Positions 1 to 11,888 of a stretch of 64,000 bases of DNA are shown piece after piece. A model generated the notes under the pieces. It had not been told where the DNA came from. It worked only from the letters and a program-made list of their open reading frames with translations, and searched no databases. Where the stretch lies: NCBI GenBank assembly GCA_030737875.1, contig CM060923.1, forward strand, positions 36,386,501 through 36,450,500, read 5' to 3'. Numbering within the stretch: position 1 is the first letter of the stretch; each line of letters opens with the position of its first letter. The position numbers and the translations under genes were made by a program. The DNA is from Allium sativum. Lineage: Eukaryota; Streptophyta; Magnoliopsida; Asparagales; Amaryllidaceae.

Positions 1-1068
1 TTTATCATCGATGATTATTTCTTATCATTTCTATACATAATTTATTGAGATATCAAAACTTATCATGCTTTAGGTACCTAAACCACTTCTGGGGTTATTT
101 TGACAATCATGTCATGGGTTTGTTTCAAAGCACCTTTTGTGTTTCTTCAGGAACACTCACCTCCTTTATTTTGCATTTTTATGACTTACTTCAAAAATAT
201 TTTGAACTGACTTTTATACCACATTTTCAGCTGTGATTTAAACCTTTTGATCCTTCAGGGATTCAAATGTATATTGGAGAAAGTCTATTAGGGACATAAT
301 TGATAATTATGCAAGTTACTTAATACTTTGCATAATTCTATATGTTAGCAAATATTTAACATCGAAGATTCCTTTATCCTCCCCCTCGATGTTGACAAAC
401 ATTGTCACTTTAAATAATAAACCTACTTTGGATTCATTTTTGATCCATTATAGCATCATAGCTAGCAAATACATTAGATATATTTCAATTGTAGGAGGAT
501 AATGCCCTTATTAGTTGATGAGATGCATTCATATTGCACTGCTTATTCCCTTTCATTGATCTGATGACTTGGAGAAATTTTCTATCATTTGAATATGCAC
601 ATGACTTCAGATCATTCAATATTGATGTCAATCTACTTTCTGAAATATAAAATAACATACGCATAATTTATAATATGAACTCATGACAACTTTAGGTTGT
701 CAATAAAATTTTCGCATATGTGTATATATCTGCGTCCACGTAATACATATGTAATTGATTTGCATATTCTCTCTCATTCAAATTATTGATTTTAGAACAA
801 ATTGTTTATAATGTTCAGTCGTTAATTTTTGCTTATCAAGCAATGCCAACGTGAATCTTAAAGATCGGTTCATAATATCCAAAATATCTGATTTAGAACT
901 GTATTGAACTTCTGGTTCAAATGAAATATATGAACAACTTCGATTTGTTGATCTATATTGAACTTCTGGTTCAAATAATATATAAACAATTTCAAGTTTG
1001 TTAAGCTGTATTGAACTTCTGGTTCAACTGTATTGAACTTATGGTTCCACTGTATTGAACTTATGATT
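1..1068. other. AT-rich non-coding DNA with small hairpins
   Basis: No convincing coding region is present. The stretch carries short inverted repeats around a five-base loop: stem-TTCAG-stem near 249-263, TGACAAC-TTTAG-GTTGTCA at 684-702, and three perfect TTGAAC-TTCTG-GTTCAA hairpins at 904-920, 958-974 and 1011-1027. The last, diverging copy is cut by the solo LTR that starts at 1069, and the repeats resume at 4320. Read on the minus strand the repeat can be translated as a short Glu-Pro-Glu-Val-Gln-like phrase, but the frame breaks between copies, so a coding origin is only a possibility. Confidence 0.6.
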
Positions 1069-1520
1069 TGTAACACCCCGTATTTCTGTTAACACTAATC
1101 TTCACAAATTAAAGAATAACTAATTACAGACATGAGAATTAAGGGAAACGGGTTGCGCCATTGTGTTCGTATCAGAATTCTGGTTGAGATAGAGTCCGAG
1201 TTTACGTGAATTGGACTTCTTATGCAGAAGTTATGGTCATCGGAAGTTTCATAAAATTCAAAAACATTTCAGAAAATTCAAATTTCGGAGTCAGACAGGC
1301 TAGGCGGGAAAATTCCCGCCAGGGCCAGGTTGACCATAGGGTCGACCTGGGTGTCGACCTGCCTGACCAGGTCGACCTGGAGGTTGACCTGCCCCCCCCA
1401 GGCAGATTTGTTTTATGACCTGTTGATGACTAGATGCTGACTCATTAGGGTTTCTGATATGCTCTGATTGGTTGGGATTAATTCTGGGTTGATCGGACGG
1501 CTTAAACTAATCCTAAACTC

Positions 1521-1527
1521 TATAAAA
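1521..1527 (+). promoter_or_regulatory. TATA box of the solo LTR
   Basis: TATAAAA follows 'aactc' about 450 bp into the LTR and is followed by an A/C-rich leader with 'aaaccctaaaa'. This is the usual layout of a plant LTR promoter. It matches the position of a minus-strand TATA (ATAAAAA, near 17560) in the related LTR at 14142-17989. Confidence 0.5.
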
Positions 1528-1959
1528 ACACCTCTAGACTCAAACCCTAAAATCAAAACAAAATTAGATTCATGGCCTCCATGCCGTCACCTAGCAACTC
1601 AGCATAGCCGCCACCAATTAGAGAGGAAGAAAGCTAGTCTAAATCAATTCTTTTCAACTTAAACAACAAATCTTCTTCAATGGAAAGCTAATACAACTTC
1701 AAAATCAGAATTCAGAACTCAGGACCTTCTTTGAGTTGTGAGTTCGATAATTTTAATAAAATAATTAGCAAATTAATTGGATTATGTTATGATGCGGATT
1801 ATTTGGATATGATGTGAATTATTGACCGCATGTTATAATTATGTTGTAAAATTGTGATGAATTCTATGATGTTATGTTGTGATCATCTGTGGTAAAGTTA
1901 TGATGCTATCATCCATGTTGTAATCCTATGATTGGCTTATGTATAATCAAATCACCATG

Positions 1960-2460
1960 TTGTTCGTATGCTAGTTTGGGTATGTTGATTCATATGATAA
2001 ATCATAGGTACGTATGCAAGTTTAGATTTTTACTAAGACATGAATCATATGCAAGTTGGGGAAAATTATATGTATAACCTTATATGCTTCATGACATCTA
2101 TTTTAGATCTAAAAGTTAGGCTATGACATGTGTGAGTTATATGCCAAATTCTACATGCTAGTTTACATGTTTAGATGTAAGTTTATACCATTGTTATGTT
2201 GCATAAATCACATATGCAAGTTTATATGAATACATGTGTTTGAGTACGAATCATGTTATGCAAGTTTGTGGTTATTGCCTATGCAAGTTTACACCTTTAG
2301 ATGTAGATTTATGACATACATGATTTAGGCAAGTTTGTGACCATTATCCCAACAAGTTTACACCTTTAGATTTGGATCTATGACATATGTTGTTTATGCA
2401 AGTTGTAACTTTGGCCTATGCAAGTTTTAGGTGTAGAATATCATTCACACATGCAAGTTC
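1960..2460. repeat. Degenerate ATGCAAGTT repeats in the solo LTR
   Basis: The word ATGCAAGTT (ACTTGCAT on the other strand) recurs every few dozen bases, mixed with 'acctttagat' and 'catatg'. The same word forms the tandem arrays in the related LTRs at 16400-17150 and 23850-24610, which supports common ancestry. Confidence 0.65.
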
Positions 2461-2801
2461 ACCCCTTATGTTTAGATCTATTTTTAATTATATGTATGTT
2501 GTGATGTTTTCTCTTTATTCCATGAGTTAGACTATGCGAGTCTAACGTATATTTTACGTTAAACGAACGAACGTACAACATGGGGGTAAAGGGGATAATA
2601 TTAAAAGATTTAATTGGCATAAATGCCTTAAAAGGCATAAAATAAATTTGTGATGAAAATTGGTATGGTTTTACATACCATAAATGGATAGACATAATTG
2701 AGTCAATTATGGACATCGTTAAATTTGGAATTGATTGATAATTTGAATATGGAAAGTAATTCAAATTGGGGAATGATTAATTAGGAGTAATTAATCGTCT
2801 A

Positions 2802-3018
2802 AGACACGAGGTTAGGCTCTTTTGTGGTGTAAGACTGCCCGGACCCGCCCAGCAAATCCAGCTGCCACAAATGCCAGTCTAATGTGAGAGGTCATAGGCA
2901 TAAATTAAACACGTAACGATTGTAAAGACATGAGGTTAGGCTCGTTTGTGATGTAAGACTGCCCGGACCCGCCCGGCAAATCCAACTGCCACAAATGCCA
3001 GTCTAATGTGAGAGGTCT
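2802..3018. repeat. 124-bp tandem duplication in the solo LTR
   Basis: Two copies (from 2802 and from 2926) begin 'agaca' + 'gaggttaggctc', contain 'gactgcccggacccgcc' and end 'gtctaatgtgagaggtc'. The inverted equivalent occurs at about 15910-16140 and 23380-23610 in the Tekay-like LTRs. Confidence 0.7.
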
Positions 3019-4319
3019 TTATGAGGTTACGGTCTTAATAAATTAAGAAACACTTAACCAGATAAACATGTAGTGGGACATGAAGGGGTTAAGTGGGTGC
3101 CTTGGGTGGCATGTGGAATCTAGTGGGTGCCTTGGGTGGCATTTGGAAATACGACTAGAAACACTTAACCAAAATTGAAACATGTAAGTGAACATGAATA
3201 AGAAGTGGGTTAAGTGGGATGTACTAGAGCGGACCAAGCTTAGGTGGATAGCTTGTGTCAAGTAATGGGGGCATGTTTCAACCAGTAACCCATACGTATC
3301 TTTGTGGGCTCGACCCAAGTTGAGGACGGGACACGCATACCGGGCTTGACTGTAAGAGGCCAAACCGGGTTAGCGGTGGCAATGCAAGTCCAACGGATTC
3401 ATATGAGTGTGTACACCCGGGCTGGTAGGTAAGACGTTGTTGCATCATGTAGGTATAAGCCGTGCATTATTTGTAGTATCGGGTTGCCACCTTGGGGAGT
3501 GATACACCCCACTGTGGGGCCAGCACGGGTATCTACGAGTTAGGGAGTCGTTCTCTTGGGGGTAGTGGGTACACCTAGTCTAGGGGCGGGCGACACCTAT
3601 GAAAGCAGCTAGGGGTGCACGAAACTACCATTATCATTATTTAAGTCTGTAGGCGGGATCAACCTTAGGATGACTAGTGGTGGTGCAGTATAGCAATTAT
3701 CCTATAGTGTTGGTGTAGTTTAGTAATTATCTTATAGTGGTTTAGGTGCGCTTTAACGATATCGTTGTTCATCTTGTTTCCTTGTTTACTCTGCCATACT
3801 CAATGGTTCATGGTCATTTCCTGATTTTCCAACTTATGCCTTAGCCTAGTTGCTTTGGTAATTATATTGTTAAAGTTATCGCACTCGCTAGACTTTATGT
3901 CTGACCCCCCTTTGTTTCCTCCTCTTTTCTTCCTCCCCCCCCCAAGGTGCTCAGGTTGGAACTAGCACAGTGGAGCTTGATTTTGGACTGCTGTTTCTCT
4001 GCTTTTATAAGATTGCTTGGATGGCTGAAGTAAAGTTCAGACTCTCTTTTATTTATGGCTATTTTGTATTGGGGATTATGTCTTTCATTTATGTACTTTG
4101 TGTTGGTCAAGATGGATATTATGTACTTTGACTCTGGTTTTGATGATGTAATCAAACTTATGTATTTTCCGCTGCATTGAAATAAAGTTTTAAAGTTTTA
4201 GTACTGTTTATATCTGTCTTGTTGTTAAGTTTCTGTTCTATACACTCTTAAAATGCTCCATGAAAGATAATGCATTCCCTTTGTGAGTGACATTAATGGA
4301 CGTGGGGTGTTACATGATT

Positions 4320-7002
4320 CCACTGTATTGAACTTCTGGTTCCACTGTATTGAAATTCTGGTTCAAATAAAATATATAACAACTTCGAGTTGTTAAAATT
4401 TATTCTTCAATAAAATATGCAATTATAAATATATAAGCAAGATACAGCTCATTTTGAAAATTGTGCAATCTTTGTATGCATTATTATTGTCGCATATGAT
4501 TTAACTTCTTTAAGAAGTGTAATGTTTTCAGTCTTTTAAATTATGAAGTAATTCAAATTCATTGATTGAGGAACTTCGAGTTCCTATGCATATATATACA
4601 CATACATATGCATATCAATTTTATAAATTTATGATGAACTTCTGGTTCTCAATCTTTTAACATACTTTTAATTTAGAAGCTTTTACATTTTTGCTAATTG
4701 ACAAGATTTCAAACTTGTATACTTTATCAAAAATGTTTATATATATACATATACATATAAATATATAATTCAAGACTTCAGGTCCAAGAATTTGAGTTCT
4801 ACAATTTCCAGTATAAATAATTTCTTTGCACAACTTCAGGTTGTGGTCCTATCCTTTCTTCCATAACATTAGTTATTACTAGCTAAATACATCGAATAAT
4901 AATACATATGTTTATTCTTATTCCAGATACAAACGTACATCAATTAACTAACAATAACTATTGCATTCAATGCATTTATGACAATAAGGTAATATAATAT
5001 ATTATCATAACAATGCATTCTCTAACATTCAATGCATTTATGACAATAAGTAATATAATATATTTATCAATCATGTAATCAACATTTTACATTCTCTAAC
5101 ATGAATGGTTCAAAAATTTACAGATCTGTACATAAAATTCACAACTATAAACAAAAATAAACTACATGTCTCATATGCAATTTTTTTTCCAAAATATACA
5201 ACCCATATAAAGATCTTTTAGATCTTTCTTTTTATATCAAAATTGCTTCTTGCCCTTTTAGAAACTGTAGGTTCTAAGTTTTCATGTAATGACAAAAATT
5301 ATTTTTGCATTCACTTCTGATGTGCAAAATTAAGATCAATATTTAGATCTTAACTCAATATGATCTTCAGGATGCATATTTTCTTTATAAAAAATTTCCT
5401 AAGAAACAATAAAAAAAATCTTCTAGAAATATAATATGTTCTAAAATGAATATTGTAAAACTTCAAGTTTTATCATATAATTCATATATTGTTATTATAT
5501 AATTTAAATTGAAGTAACTTTTCTAGAAAGTTACATATGAGAGTCATTTTACTATTTTTCTTCAAGAAAATAGTATTTATTATAAATGTAATGATCTCTT
5601 CCAATAATAAGTTTCTTCAAGAAATTATATGTAGCATAAAGTTGGAATATAAGACTTTTTCCTTTTTGTTGAAATTTTTCCTTTCATTGATTTTCCAAAT
5701 CCTTTCCTTTTACAGGTCATTTGCTATATGCAAATATTAAATGCAGTTATATGCTTTTATGCTTTATTTCATGTTTCTCGTTTGAATATGAACTTCGGGT
5801 TCCATGTTTTCATATGAACATTAGGTTCCTTGTTTGCATATGAACTTCAGGTTACTTATTTGAAAGAATTTGTATATGAACTTTAGATCATATGAGCTTC
5901 AGGTCATTTTCATGTGAACTTCAGGTTCAACGACTCTTGCTTTATGTTTGGAAGTATGACCATCTTCTGGTGGTCATAATGCTCCTTCAGGGAGTTCTAT
6001 AAGTGGAGAGGATTTTTTTCAATTGAATATTCTGAATTTAGATTATCGTGGATATGACCTCTTAAAAATATCAGGGTCTTTGCTTTGTCCTGCTGGGACA
6101 TACTATTAGCATTTTTAATGGTGCTCTCTAAGCATTGAGATTGTAAACGGATTTCAGTGTTCGACATTTTTGTGAACTACACAAAAATAATAATTGCAGA
6201 TGCTTAATTAAATAAAAGTCACATATCAGTATACATGTTTTATAATAATCAAAACGAATTAACAAATTAAGGAATAGACAAAACGATGAAACTGTAGTAC
6301 TGTTATATCATTAAAAAAATGCAGATCTCGTAAAATAGAATAGGACTCGTAAAATAGAATAGGACTGTATACATGCATGTAATAAATTGAATATATTATG
6401 GCACGGAATCATAAAAAAAATATCCAAATCCACGAGTCTTTCTTTATACATTCGCAATGAACTTCTTACAATAATGAAACATTACAAACCGTCAAGGAGC
6501 CATACACCATGTTACATAACAAAAATAATGGCCACAGTAATACGTATGTTGGCTAACAAACAGCTTGTTATTTACATATATGCATACCTGTTAGCAATGG
6601 CTTCTCTGTTATTGAAGAGATAAAGTAGTAAATGAAGATGATATATGTATGGCATATAGGGTAAAAGATCCATATATAATATTATAAAAAGAAAATGAAT
6701 GGATCTTCCAAAAAAGTATTTGGTATACCATAATACTAGATCAAATATGAATAGGTGGATATCTAAAAACCACTAAGTTAAAAAATAATTAGATCTAAAA
6801 GTTTAGATCCACTGGAAAATAATCTAGATCAACAAAAAAATATAGATCTATGTAAATATTCTCAAACAGAAAATAATGTAGAACAAATATAGAAATCCAC
6901 GAATTGATATTCTCAAATAAAATTTACTTACATGACAAATTCATAGATGTAGATCTAGAAGATTTTAACAAATAACTATAATAGAATCTCGTGTTGATAA
7001 CG
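4320..7002. other. AT-rich non-coding DNA, continuation of the hairpin-bearing region
   Basis: This continues the sequence interrupted by the solo LTR and holds most of the TTCWG-loop hairpins, densest at 4377-4845 and 5456-5995. Short ORFs exist but have no recognisable motif or composition. From about 6100 to 6990 I see only AT-rich sequence with 'agatct'-type words and no hairpins of the same class. Confidence 0.5.
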
Positions 7003-7198
7003 TGTTATAAAACGAACACAGAACAGAAGAAACAAGGGAGAGAGGACATTCCATTCATTCAGAAGTATATTTATTTCTATTACATTGGTTCCTATATATA
7101 TAGGCTTTGGAGCCGATCTTTAACTTATTTTCATGATGTGGTACTAAACATAGAACTAATAAAAGCATATTCACAACATTCATATATATATTACAACA
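7003..7198 (-). mobile_element. Possible short LTR of a minus-strand Copia-like element
   Basis: The segment runs from TGTTATAAAACG to ATTACAACA. Just outside its left end, the minus strand reads TATCAACACGAG, which resembles the internal initiator-tRNA primer site used by some Copia elements. A palindromic TATA box (CCTATATATATAGG, near 7090-7103) would drive minus-strand transcription. If so, this is the 5' LTR and the hairpin-bearing DNA to the left would be the element's interior, with the partner LTR outside the window. No partner LTR or protein domain is visible, so the call is tentative. Confidence 0.35.
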
Positions 7199-8753
7199 AA
7201 TTGTGTGTATTGGAATAAATTACATACATTTGGTTTAATACAAAAATTATTCCAGTTATGTTTGCAAATTATATTCTGCTGGTTTAAATGAACATTGTAA
7301 TATAAAATATTGAGTAATAATCAATACTTAAGTGAAAATATATCTTCAATGTGAAATGTCAAGTTGCATTAATAAGATAATTAATAATATGTGAATATGT
7401 GTCTGAAAAATGCAAGCTGTTGAAATTATAAAATAAAATAGAACTTGTGTTTAAAAGCAATGCTGGGAAATGATTAAATAAATTGGTAGTGTGATAAAAT
7501 TGTATTGCATGGTGGAAAGATGGAACTAATTGGAAATTGCTGTTATAACGAATTTTGGTGGGAAATTATAATTATTGCATTAAATTGTGTATAAATGAAA
7601 ATATAAAAATGTAAATATTGATAAAAATCATTTATGTGTCAAAAATATATTTAATATGTTTGTGTAAGTAAATTGTGGAAAAACATTGTGTTTTGTCCAA
7701 TTGTGAAATCTCAAATGTAAACTTGTACACATAAATGTAAAAATGAGTGTGCTTGCTAAAATGTGAATTTCAGTGTTGTCACATTAAAATGTTTTCGAGT
7801 TTATTTTAATATGCGTGTTTGTATTTGAAAAATTAAACACAACATTGTCTTGTATGTCTGCGTTGTTAAGTGATGAGGAAATAATTTGTAAACGAATAAG
7901 AAAGTGTTAGCATGGAGAAATTAGAGTATGCGTTATGTTGACAAATTAAAAATTGCAACACTTTGTAGACTAGTTCGAATTTGCAACACTTTGTTGTTGG
8001 AGAAAGCCTAAACACATTAAGAATTTCTAGAAAAGGAGAATGAGATGTACAAAATTTTATCTCCTTCTTCCTCACTTTCTTCTTTGATAGTAAAGTAAAT
8101 AAAAATGGCCAACTCTCCTCCTTCTCTAATTCTCAAATCAATGCTATTTTTTCTTGTAATAATTAAAAGGGGTATAATTGATTATCATTCTATTACAAAT
8201 CAGGCTACTATTGGAGATTCGATCATCCAAACCCTGGGAATTAAAAAGAGAAATTAACAGTAAGAATATGAGTATGCATGTCAGTTTTCTCCACTCATAC
8301 AAACTCCGAATGCTTGAAGCTCTCTACTTGCAAGCTAAACTAGGGCATTCCTCTCTAATTCAGTCAAGGTGCGGGTTCCCTCACACTTTCCAGTTTCATT
8401 TCACATCACAACTTTCTTGCTTAACTTTTCAAAAAGTATTTTAAAAGAACGGAACTCACGTAAGACACGACCATACATAAACATGGCACATGTTTTACCT
8501 TGCGATAACCAAAACATTTATATCAAATCAACTGATATTATTATAATATCTATCTTAGCATAAAACCCAGTAAAGTAAATAAGATAAAAGGGCGAACTTG
8601 TTACCGCCATTAAATTCCACGTCCCAAGTGAGGCTCTACATTAGCAACTGGTTGGCACATATTGGGAATGGATTCCATATGATGGCAAGGTAAGGAACTA
8701 CATTCCACACAGTAAGTCTCTATATGGGATGTACAGATGACCACTCTCATATG
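7199..8753. other. Non-coding AT-rich sequence
   Basis: No recognisable gene. From about 8590 to 8753 the base composition is more even, and this stretch continues directly after the Sirevirus insertion at 26802, the true continuation once the element and one TSD copy are removed. Short open stretches across that join (8700-8753 plus 26802-27050) contain several Trp and Gly codons but also stops, and I cannot assign a family. Confidence 0.4.
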
Positions 8754-8822
8754 TGTTGAAAACAATAATTTTGATTAAAGTCAACAAAGAGAAGAGCAAT
8801 GGAAATCATGTCATGAAGATAA

Positions 8823-8857
<35 letters not shown>

Positions 8858-9750
8858 AAGGCTTTAAAAAGCCATGAATGTACAGATTCAGCTGTACCAG
8901 TCGACTGGTAGAAATTCAACCAGTCGACTGGTCAGCCTGTCTCTGTACAATAACGACTAGTTTTTAATGATTTTAAATATAAATGTTTTAAAGTATGATT
9001 CAACCAGTCAGCTAATGATTTTTGGACCAGTTGGCTGATTCAGAACAGAAGTCTTTTTTATGAAGAGTCACCTTCCTTGACGAAGAAATTCCTCTTCAAT
9101 TAAGAATGGAAATGGACGCAACTTTTTGCTGAAATCCTTCATGAAGAAATGCTACTCTTCTACTACTATATAAACAACACTAACATGCTTTCCAACTAAT
9201 GAATTCTCATTCTATTCTTTTTTTTCTTCTGTTTTGCACTTCTATATTCTTTGCATTCTAAATCTCTCCTAAATTCAAGTTACTTGTTGAATCATTGATA
9301 ACATCTCACATCTCTTGATTCAACAAGCAACAAATCTTCCTTAAATCTTCACATTCACTTTAAATACTTGAGGATAAGATTATAGGAAGGGTGTACTTCA
9401 TCGTGACTATTTCGTGTTGATTAGTGAACACATACAAGAGTCAAAAACCTTTGTAAATTGTGAAGTCCTGTGTGGATCCTCAGGCGTGGACATCCTTGTT
9501 GGTGCTCAAGTGTATTGTGACCTATTCCTCCGGGTCAAGAGAGGGCGTGATAGAGAATTCCAAAGAGAAGCTTCGGGATTGGACATAGGGCGGAAAGTCC
9601 GAACCAATATAAAATTCCCGGTGTCTTTACTCATTGCACTTACTTTTATTTATGATATATTTCTATAGCTTAGCTTTTACCCGCGTAACTGTTGCAGGTT
9701 ACTAGTTAGAAAGTATCCTGCTTAAGTCGTACACACCGACTTTTTTTTCA
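8754..9750 (+). repeat. 5' LTR of Sirevirus-like element A
   Basis: It starts TGTTGAAAACAA and ends TTTTTTTTCA next to the PBS. It holds a (TA)n run near 8826-8853 and two perfect ACCAGTCGACTGGT palindromes (8896-8909, 8919-8932), plus decayed versions near 9003 and 9026. A TATA-like 'ctatataaac' lies near 9165. The R/U5-like part contains 'ggacatagggcgg...ccgaacca' and 'ggtgtctttac'. An 84-codon open frame is shared with the 3' LTR but looks incidental. Confidence 0.85.
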
Positions 9751-9752
9751 GT

Positions 9753-9764
9753 TGGTATCAGAGC
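9753..9764 (+). other. Primer-binding site (initiator tRNA-Met type), element A
   Basis: TGGTATCAGAGC lies two bases after the 5' LTR end. This is the standard plant initiator-Met PBS and fixes the element on the + strand. Confidence 0.9.
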
Positions 9765-9810
9765 GAGGCTGTCATTTAACCGTAAAACCGTTATCTGATA
9801 CATAGTTAAT

Positions 9811-11076
9811 ATGGATAGTAACACTAGTGCTAGCAATAATATAGGATATACTGAAGGCCAATCCACTGCAAGACCACCCTTCTTTAATGGCATGAACTAT
9901 AACTATTGGGCTACACGAATGAGGATATATATATGCAGGCAAATAGTTTTGATGCATGGAATATCACGCAAAAAGAGTATACACAACCTACTACTATATA
10001 CACTGAATGGTCTACAAATGAAAAAGCAGAGGCTACCGCCAATGCTAAAACCATGAATATGTTGCACAACATATGAAATCTGGAGAACACTCAAAGTAAC
10101 TGATGAAGGAACTAGTAAGGTCAAACAAAGCAAGATATCTTTGCTTAAAAGCCAGTTTCAAAATTTCAGAATGAAATAAAACGAATCTATAAATTATATG
10201 TACTCAAGAATTCAAATTATTTATCATTGTCTCTTACGATTAAAAGAAAAGTATTCTGATTTTGATATAGTTTCAAAAAAATTGAACTCTTTAACGGATG
10301 AATGGGAGAGAAAGGTGTTAGCTATCGAAGAAGCTAATGATCTATCTTCCATGAAACCAGAAGAGTTAATCGGTAATCTCATGTTTTGTGAAGTAAATTT
10401 GCAGGCAAAGAAAGCACATGTACAAGAAAAGAAAACTTTAGCTTTTCATGTTGAGAAAGAATATTCAGATTCAGATGAAGAAGATATTGCTTTTGTAGCA
10501 AAGAATTTTATTAAGTTTCTAAAATATAGAAATGGCCAAAGCAAGAATGTGAAAAAGAATTCATCAAAAGAGCCTGACCCTGCACTGGTGAGACAGAAGA
10601 CCAGGAACTATCAAAAGAATTGTCCAGAATTGAAGAAAAATCACAGAAAGGAAAAATCAAAGAGACAAGCTTTTTCAGCCACTTGGGATAATTCAGATTC
10701 ACCTTCTGAAAGTGACAACGATAGCGACAATGAGCAAGCAAACGTCTGCTTCATGGCTAAGGATATAGATGTAAGTGATTTTACTTTTGATGAATTAGTA
10801 GAAATTAACACTGAAATTTTAGAATCTAGAAAAATGTTTAAGAAAAAGTTTAAACAAGCTAATGAAGAAAAAAAGAAAGCAGAATTTGAGAGAGATCTTT
10901 TAAAAGATGAAATAGGGATTTTAGAAGATGAGATCAAAAAATTACAAGAATCTTTCAGCAGCAAATTCTCAAATTTCTATGTTGAGTCAAGAAATCGAGA
11001 CTCAAAAGAAAAAAATGATTTATTAGCTTTTGAGAATCATCATTTAAATATTAAAGTTAAAATTACAGAATTATAA
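9811..11076 (+). pseudogene. Degraded Copia/Sirevirus gag, element A
   Basis: Gag would form the particle that packages element RNA. An ATG at 9811 opens a frame whose residues 21-38 carry the Copia gag N-terminal motif (PPFFNGMNYNYWATRMRI). A frameshift near 9940 and stops before 10198 separate it from the main open part, 10198-11076. That part shows UBN2-like gag sequence (SLTDEWERKVLAIEEA, then MKPEELIGNLM), an acidic Ser/Asp stretch, and a Lys/Glu-rich probable coiled coil (about residues 190-290). Where a CCHC zinc knuckle is expected only the final Cys remains (near YQKNCPELKK). Open but broken fragments continue to about 11450. No pol follows. Confidence 0.8.
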
Positions 11077-11888
11077 AATTCTAGTTTAAAAGTTAAATTA
11101 GAAAGCATTTCTAAAAATGTTTAACAATTTTAACAAAAGAAGACAGAATTTATCTAAAATATTAGAAAATTCTCAACCGTTTTTTAGTAAAAAAGGACTA
11201 GGATATGATCAAAAAGTTAAATAAAAATCGAAATCCAGTTCTAAAAATTCTAATATTAAACCAGAAATTTCTCATAGTAAATTAAATATTTATACTAAGA
11301 AAAACTACTCGGGAAATATTAGTATATGGGTTTCGTAAACCAATAATGTTCTTATTAGAAATAAATATATTAAGAATTTTTTTGATTCTGTTCATAATAA
11401 TGACAATTAGTTTTTCAAAAAGGATCCTGAACCCTCTTGGCTTTGACTTCCTAAGACTTAACCCTTAGGACCCTAAAGGAGGAATTGGGTACCATTATAA
11501 ATTTTATTTTTTTTGCAGGTACCACCAATGAATGTCCGTAACTAGATCAAAAGGGAGTTTAAATTATTACGTACTTCTTTAAGTTATCTTTTAGTTAATA
11601 TACTTTTAAAAATGTTCTTCTTTTATATATACATAGTTTATTTAATATGGTTTCTCTTTAACTAAAATAGATTTTTTTAGCATATTGTTTAACAAACAAG
11701 CCACTCATTAAGTATTATATGCCTAGTTTTAAGCTAATTAGTTTCAGTTTAAAGGAGTTGGTAAAACCAGTTTTACCATTCATTTGCATATACTATATTA
11801 TGTATATACTCTTTTATAAATTCTTTAGAAAAGTTTTCTGCTTTAATCAAAACAATGGAAATCGATATCCGAAAAGCTTTCTTGTATC
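11077..11888 (+). other. Decayed gag tail and non-coding stretch
   Basis: The first part (to about 11460) still reads as Lys/Asn/Ser-rich gag-like fragments broken by stops. The rest is T-rich and non-coding. A pyrimidine run followed by GCAG near 11504-11518 resembles a 3' splice site, but no matching exon is evident. The whole pol region normally found here is missing. Confidence 0.45.

Larger units (their letters stand above)
1069..4314 (+). mobile_element. Solo LTR of a Tekay-like Gypsy retrotransposon
   Basis: The unit starts TGTAACACCCCG, ends GGGGTGTTACA and is flanked by the 5-bp duplication TGATT (1064-1068 and 4315-4319), so it is a complete 3,246-bp LTR without internal region. 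It shares tandem-repeat blocks with the LTRs of the minus-strand element at 14142-25455, in the opposite orientation: the ATGCAAGTT-type repeats and the paired 'gcccggacccgcc' segments. The + orientation follows from that match and from the TATA box near 1521. Solo LTRs usually arise by recombination between the two LTRs of one element. The Tekay assignment rests on the ends, the length and resemblance to the pol-bearing relative. Confidence 0.85.
249..6100. repeat. Dispersed array of hairpins with a shared 5-nt loop (interrupted by the solo LTR)
   Basis: Roughly 25 short inverted repeats share a loop TTCTG, TTCAG, TTCGA, TTCAA, TTTAG or TTTAA while their stems differ. Clear cases: 684-702 (TGACAAC/GTTGTCA), 904-920, 958-974 and 1011-1027 (TTGAAC/GTTCAA), 4377-4395 (TAACAAC/GTTGTTA), 4504-4518 (ACTTC/GAAGT), 4569-4585 (AGGAAC/GTTCCT), 4829-4845 (CACAAC/GTTGTG), 5456-5472 (TAAAAC/GTTTTA), 5514-5534 (GTAACTTT/AAAGTTAC, loop TCTAG), 5551-5574 (one bulge), 5610-5626, 5955-5978 (nine pairs, one bulge), 5981-5995 and 6086-6100 (loop TGCTG). 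The stems change on both sides together, so this is not one repeated word. Function unknown. Confidence 0.7.

Noticed and set aside
8826..8853. (TA)n run as a possible promoter or boundary
   Set aside because: Simple microsatellite inside the LTR of element A. The other LTR has a different, (TG)n-containing sequence at this place.
9414..9668. 84-codon ORF conserved in both LTRs of element A (also 26436-26690)
   Set aside because: It spans the R/U5-like part of the LTR. Its amino-acid changes between copies are not conservative, and R/U5 nucleotide constraint explains the similarity better.
11490..11525. Intron with 3' splice site in element A
   Set aside because: The nearest GT would give an intron of about 30 bp, too short for plants, and no exon reading frame continues across it.
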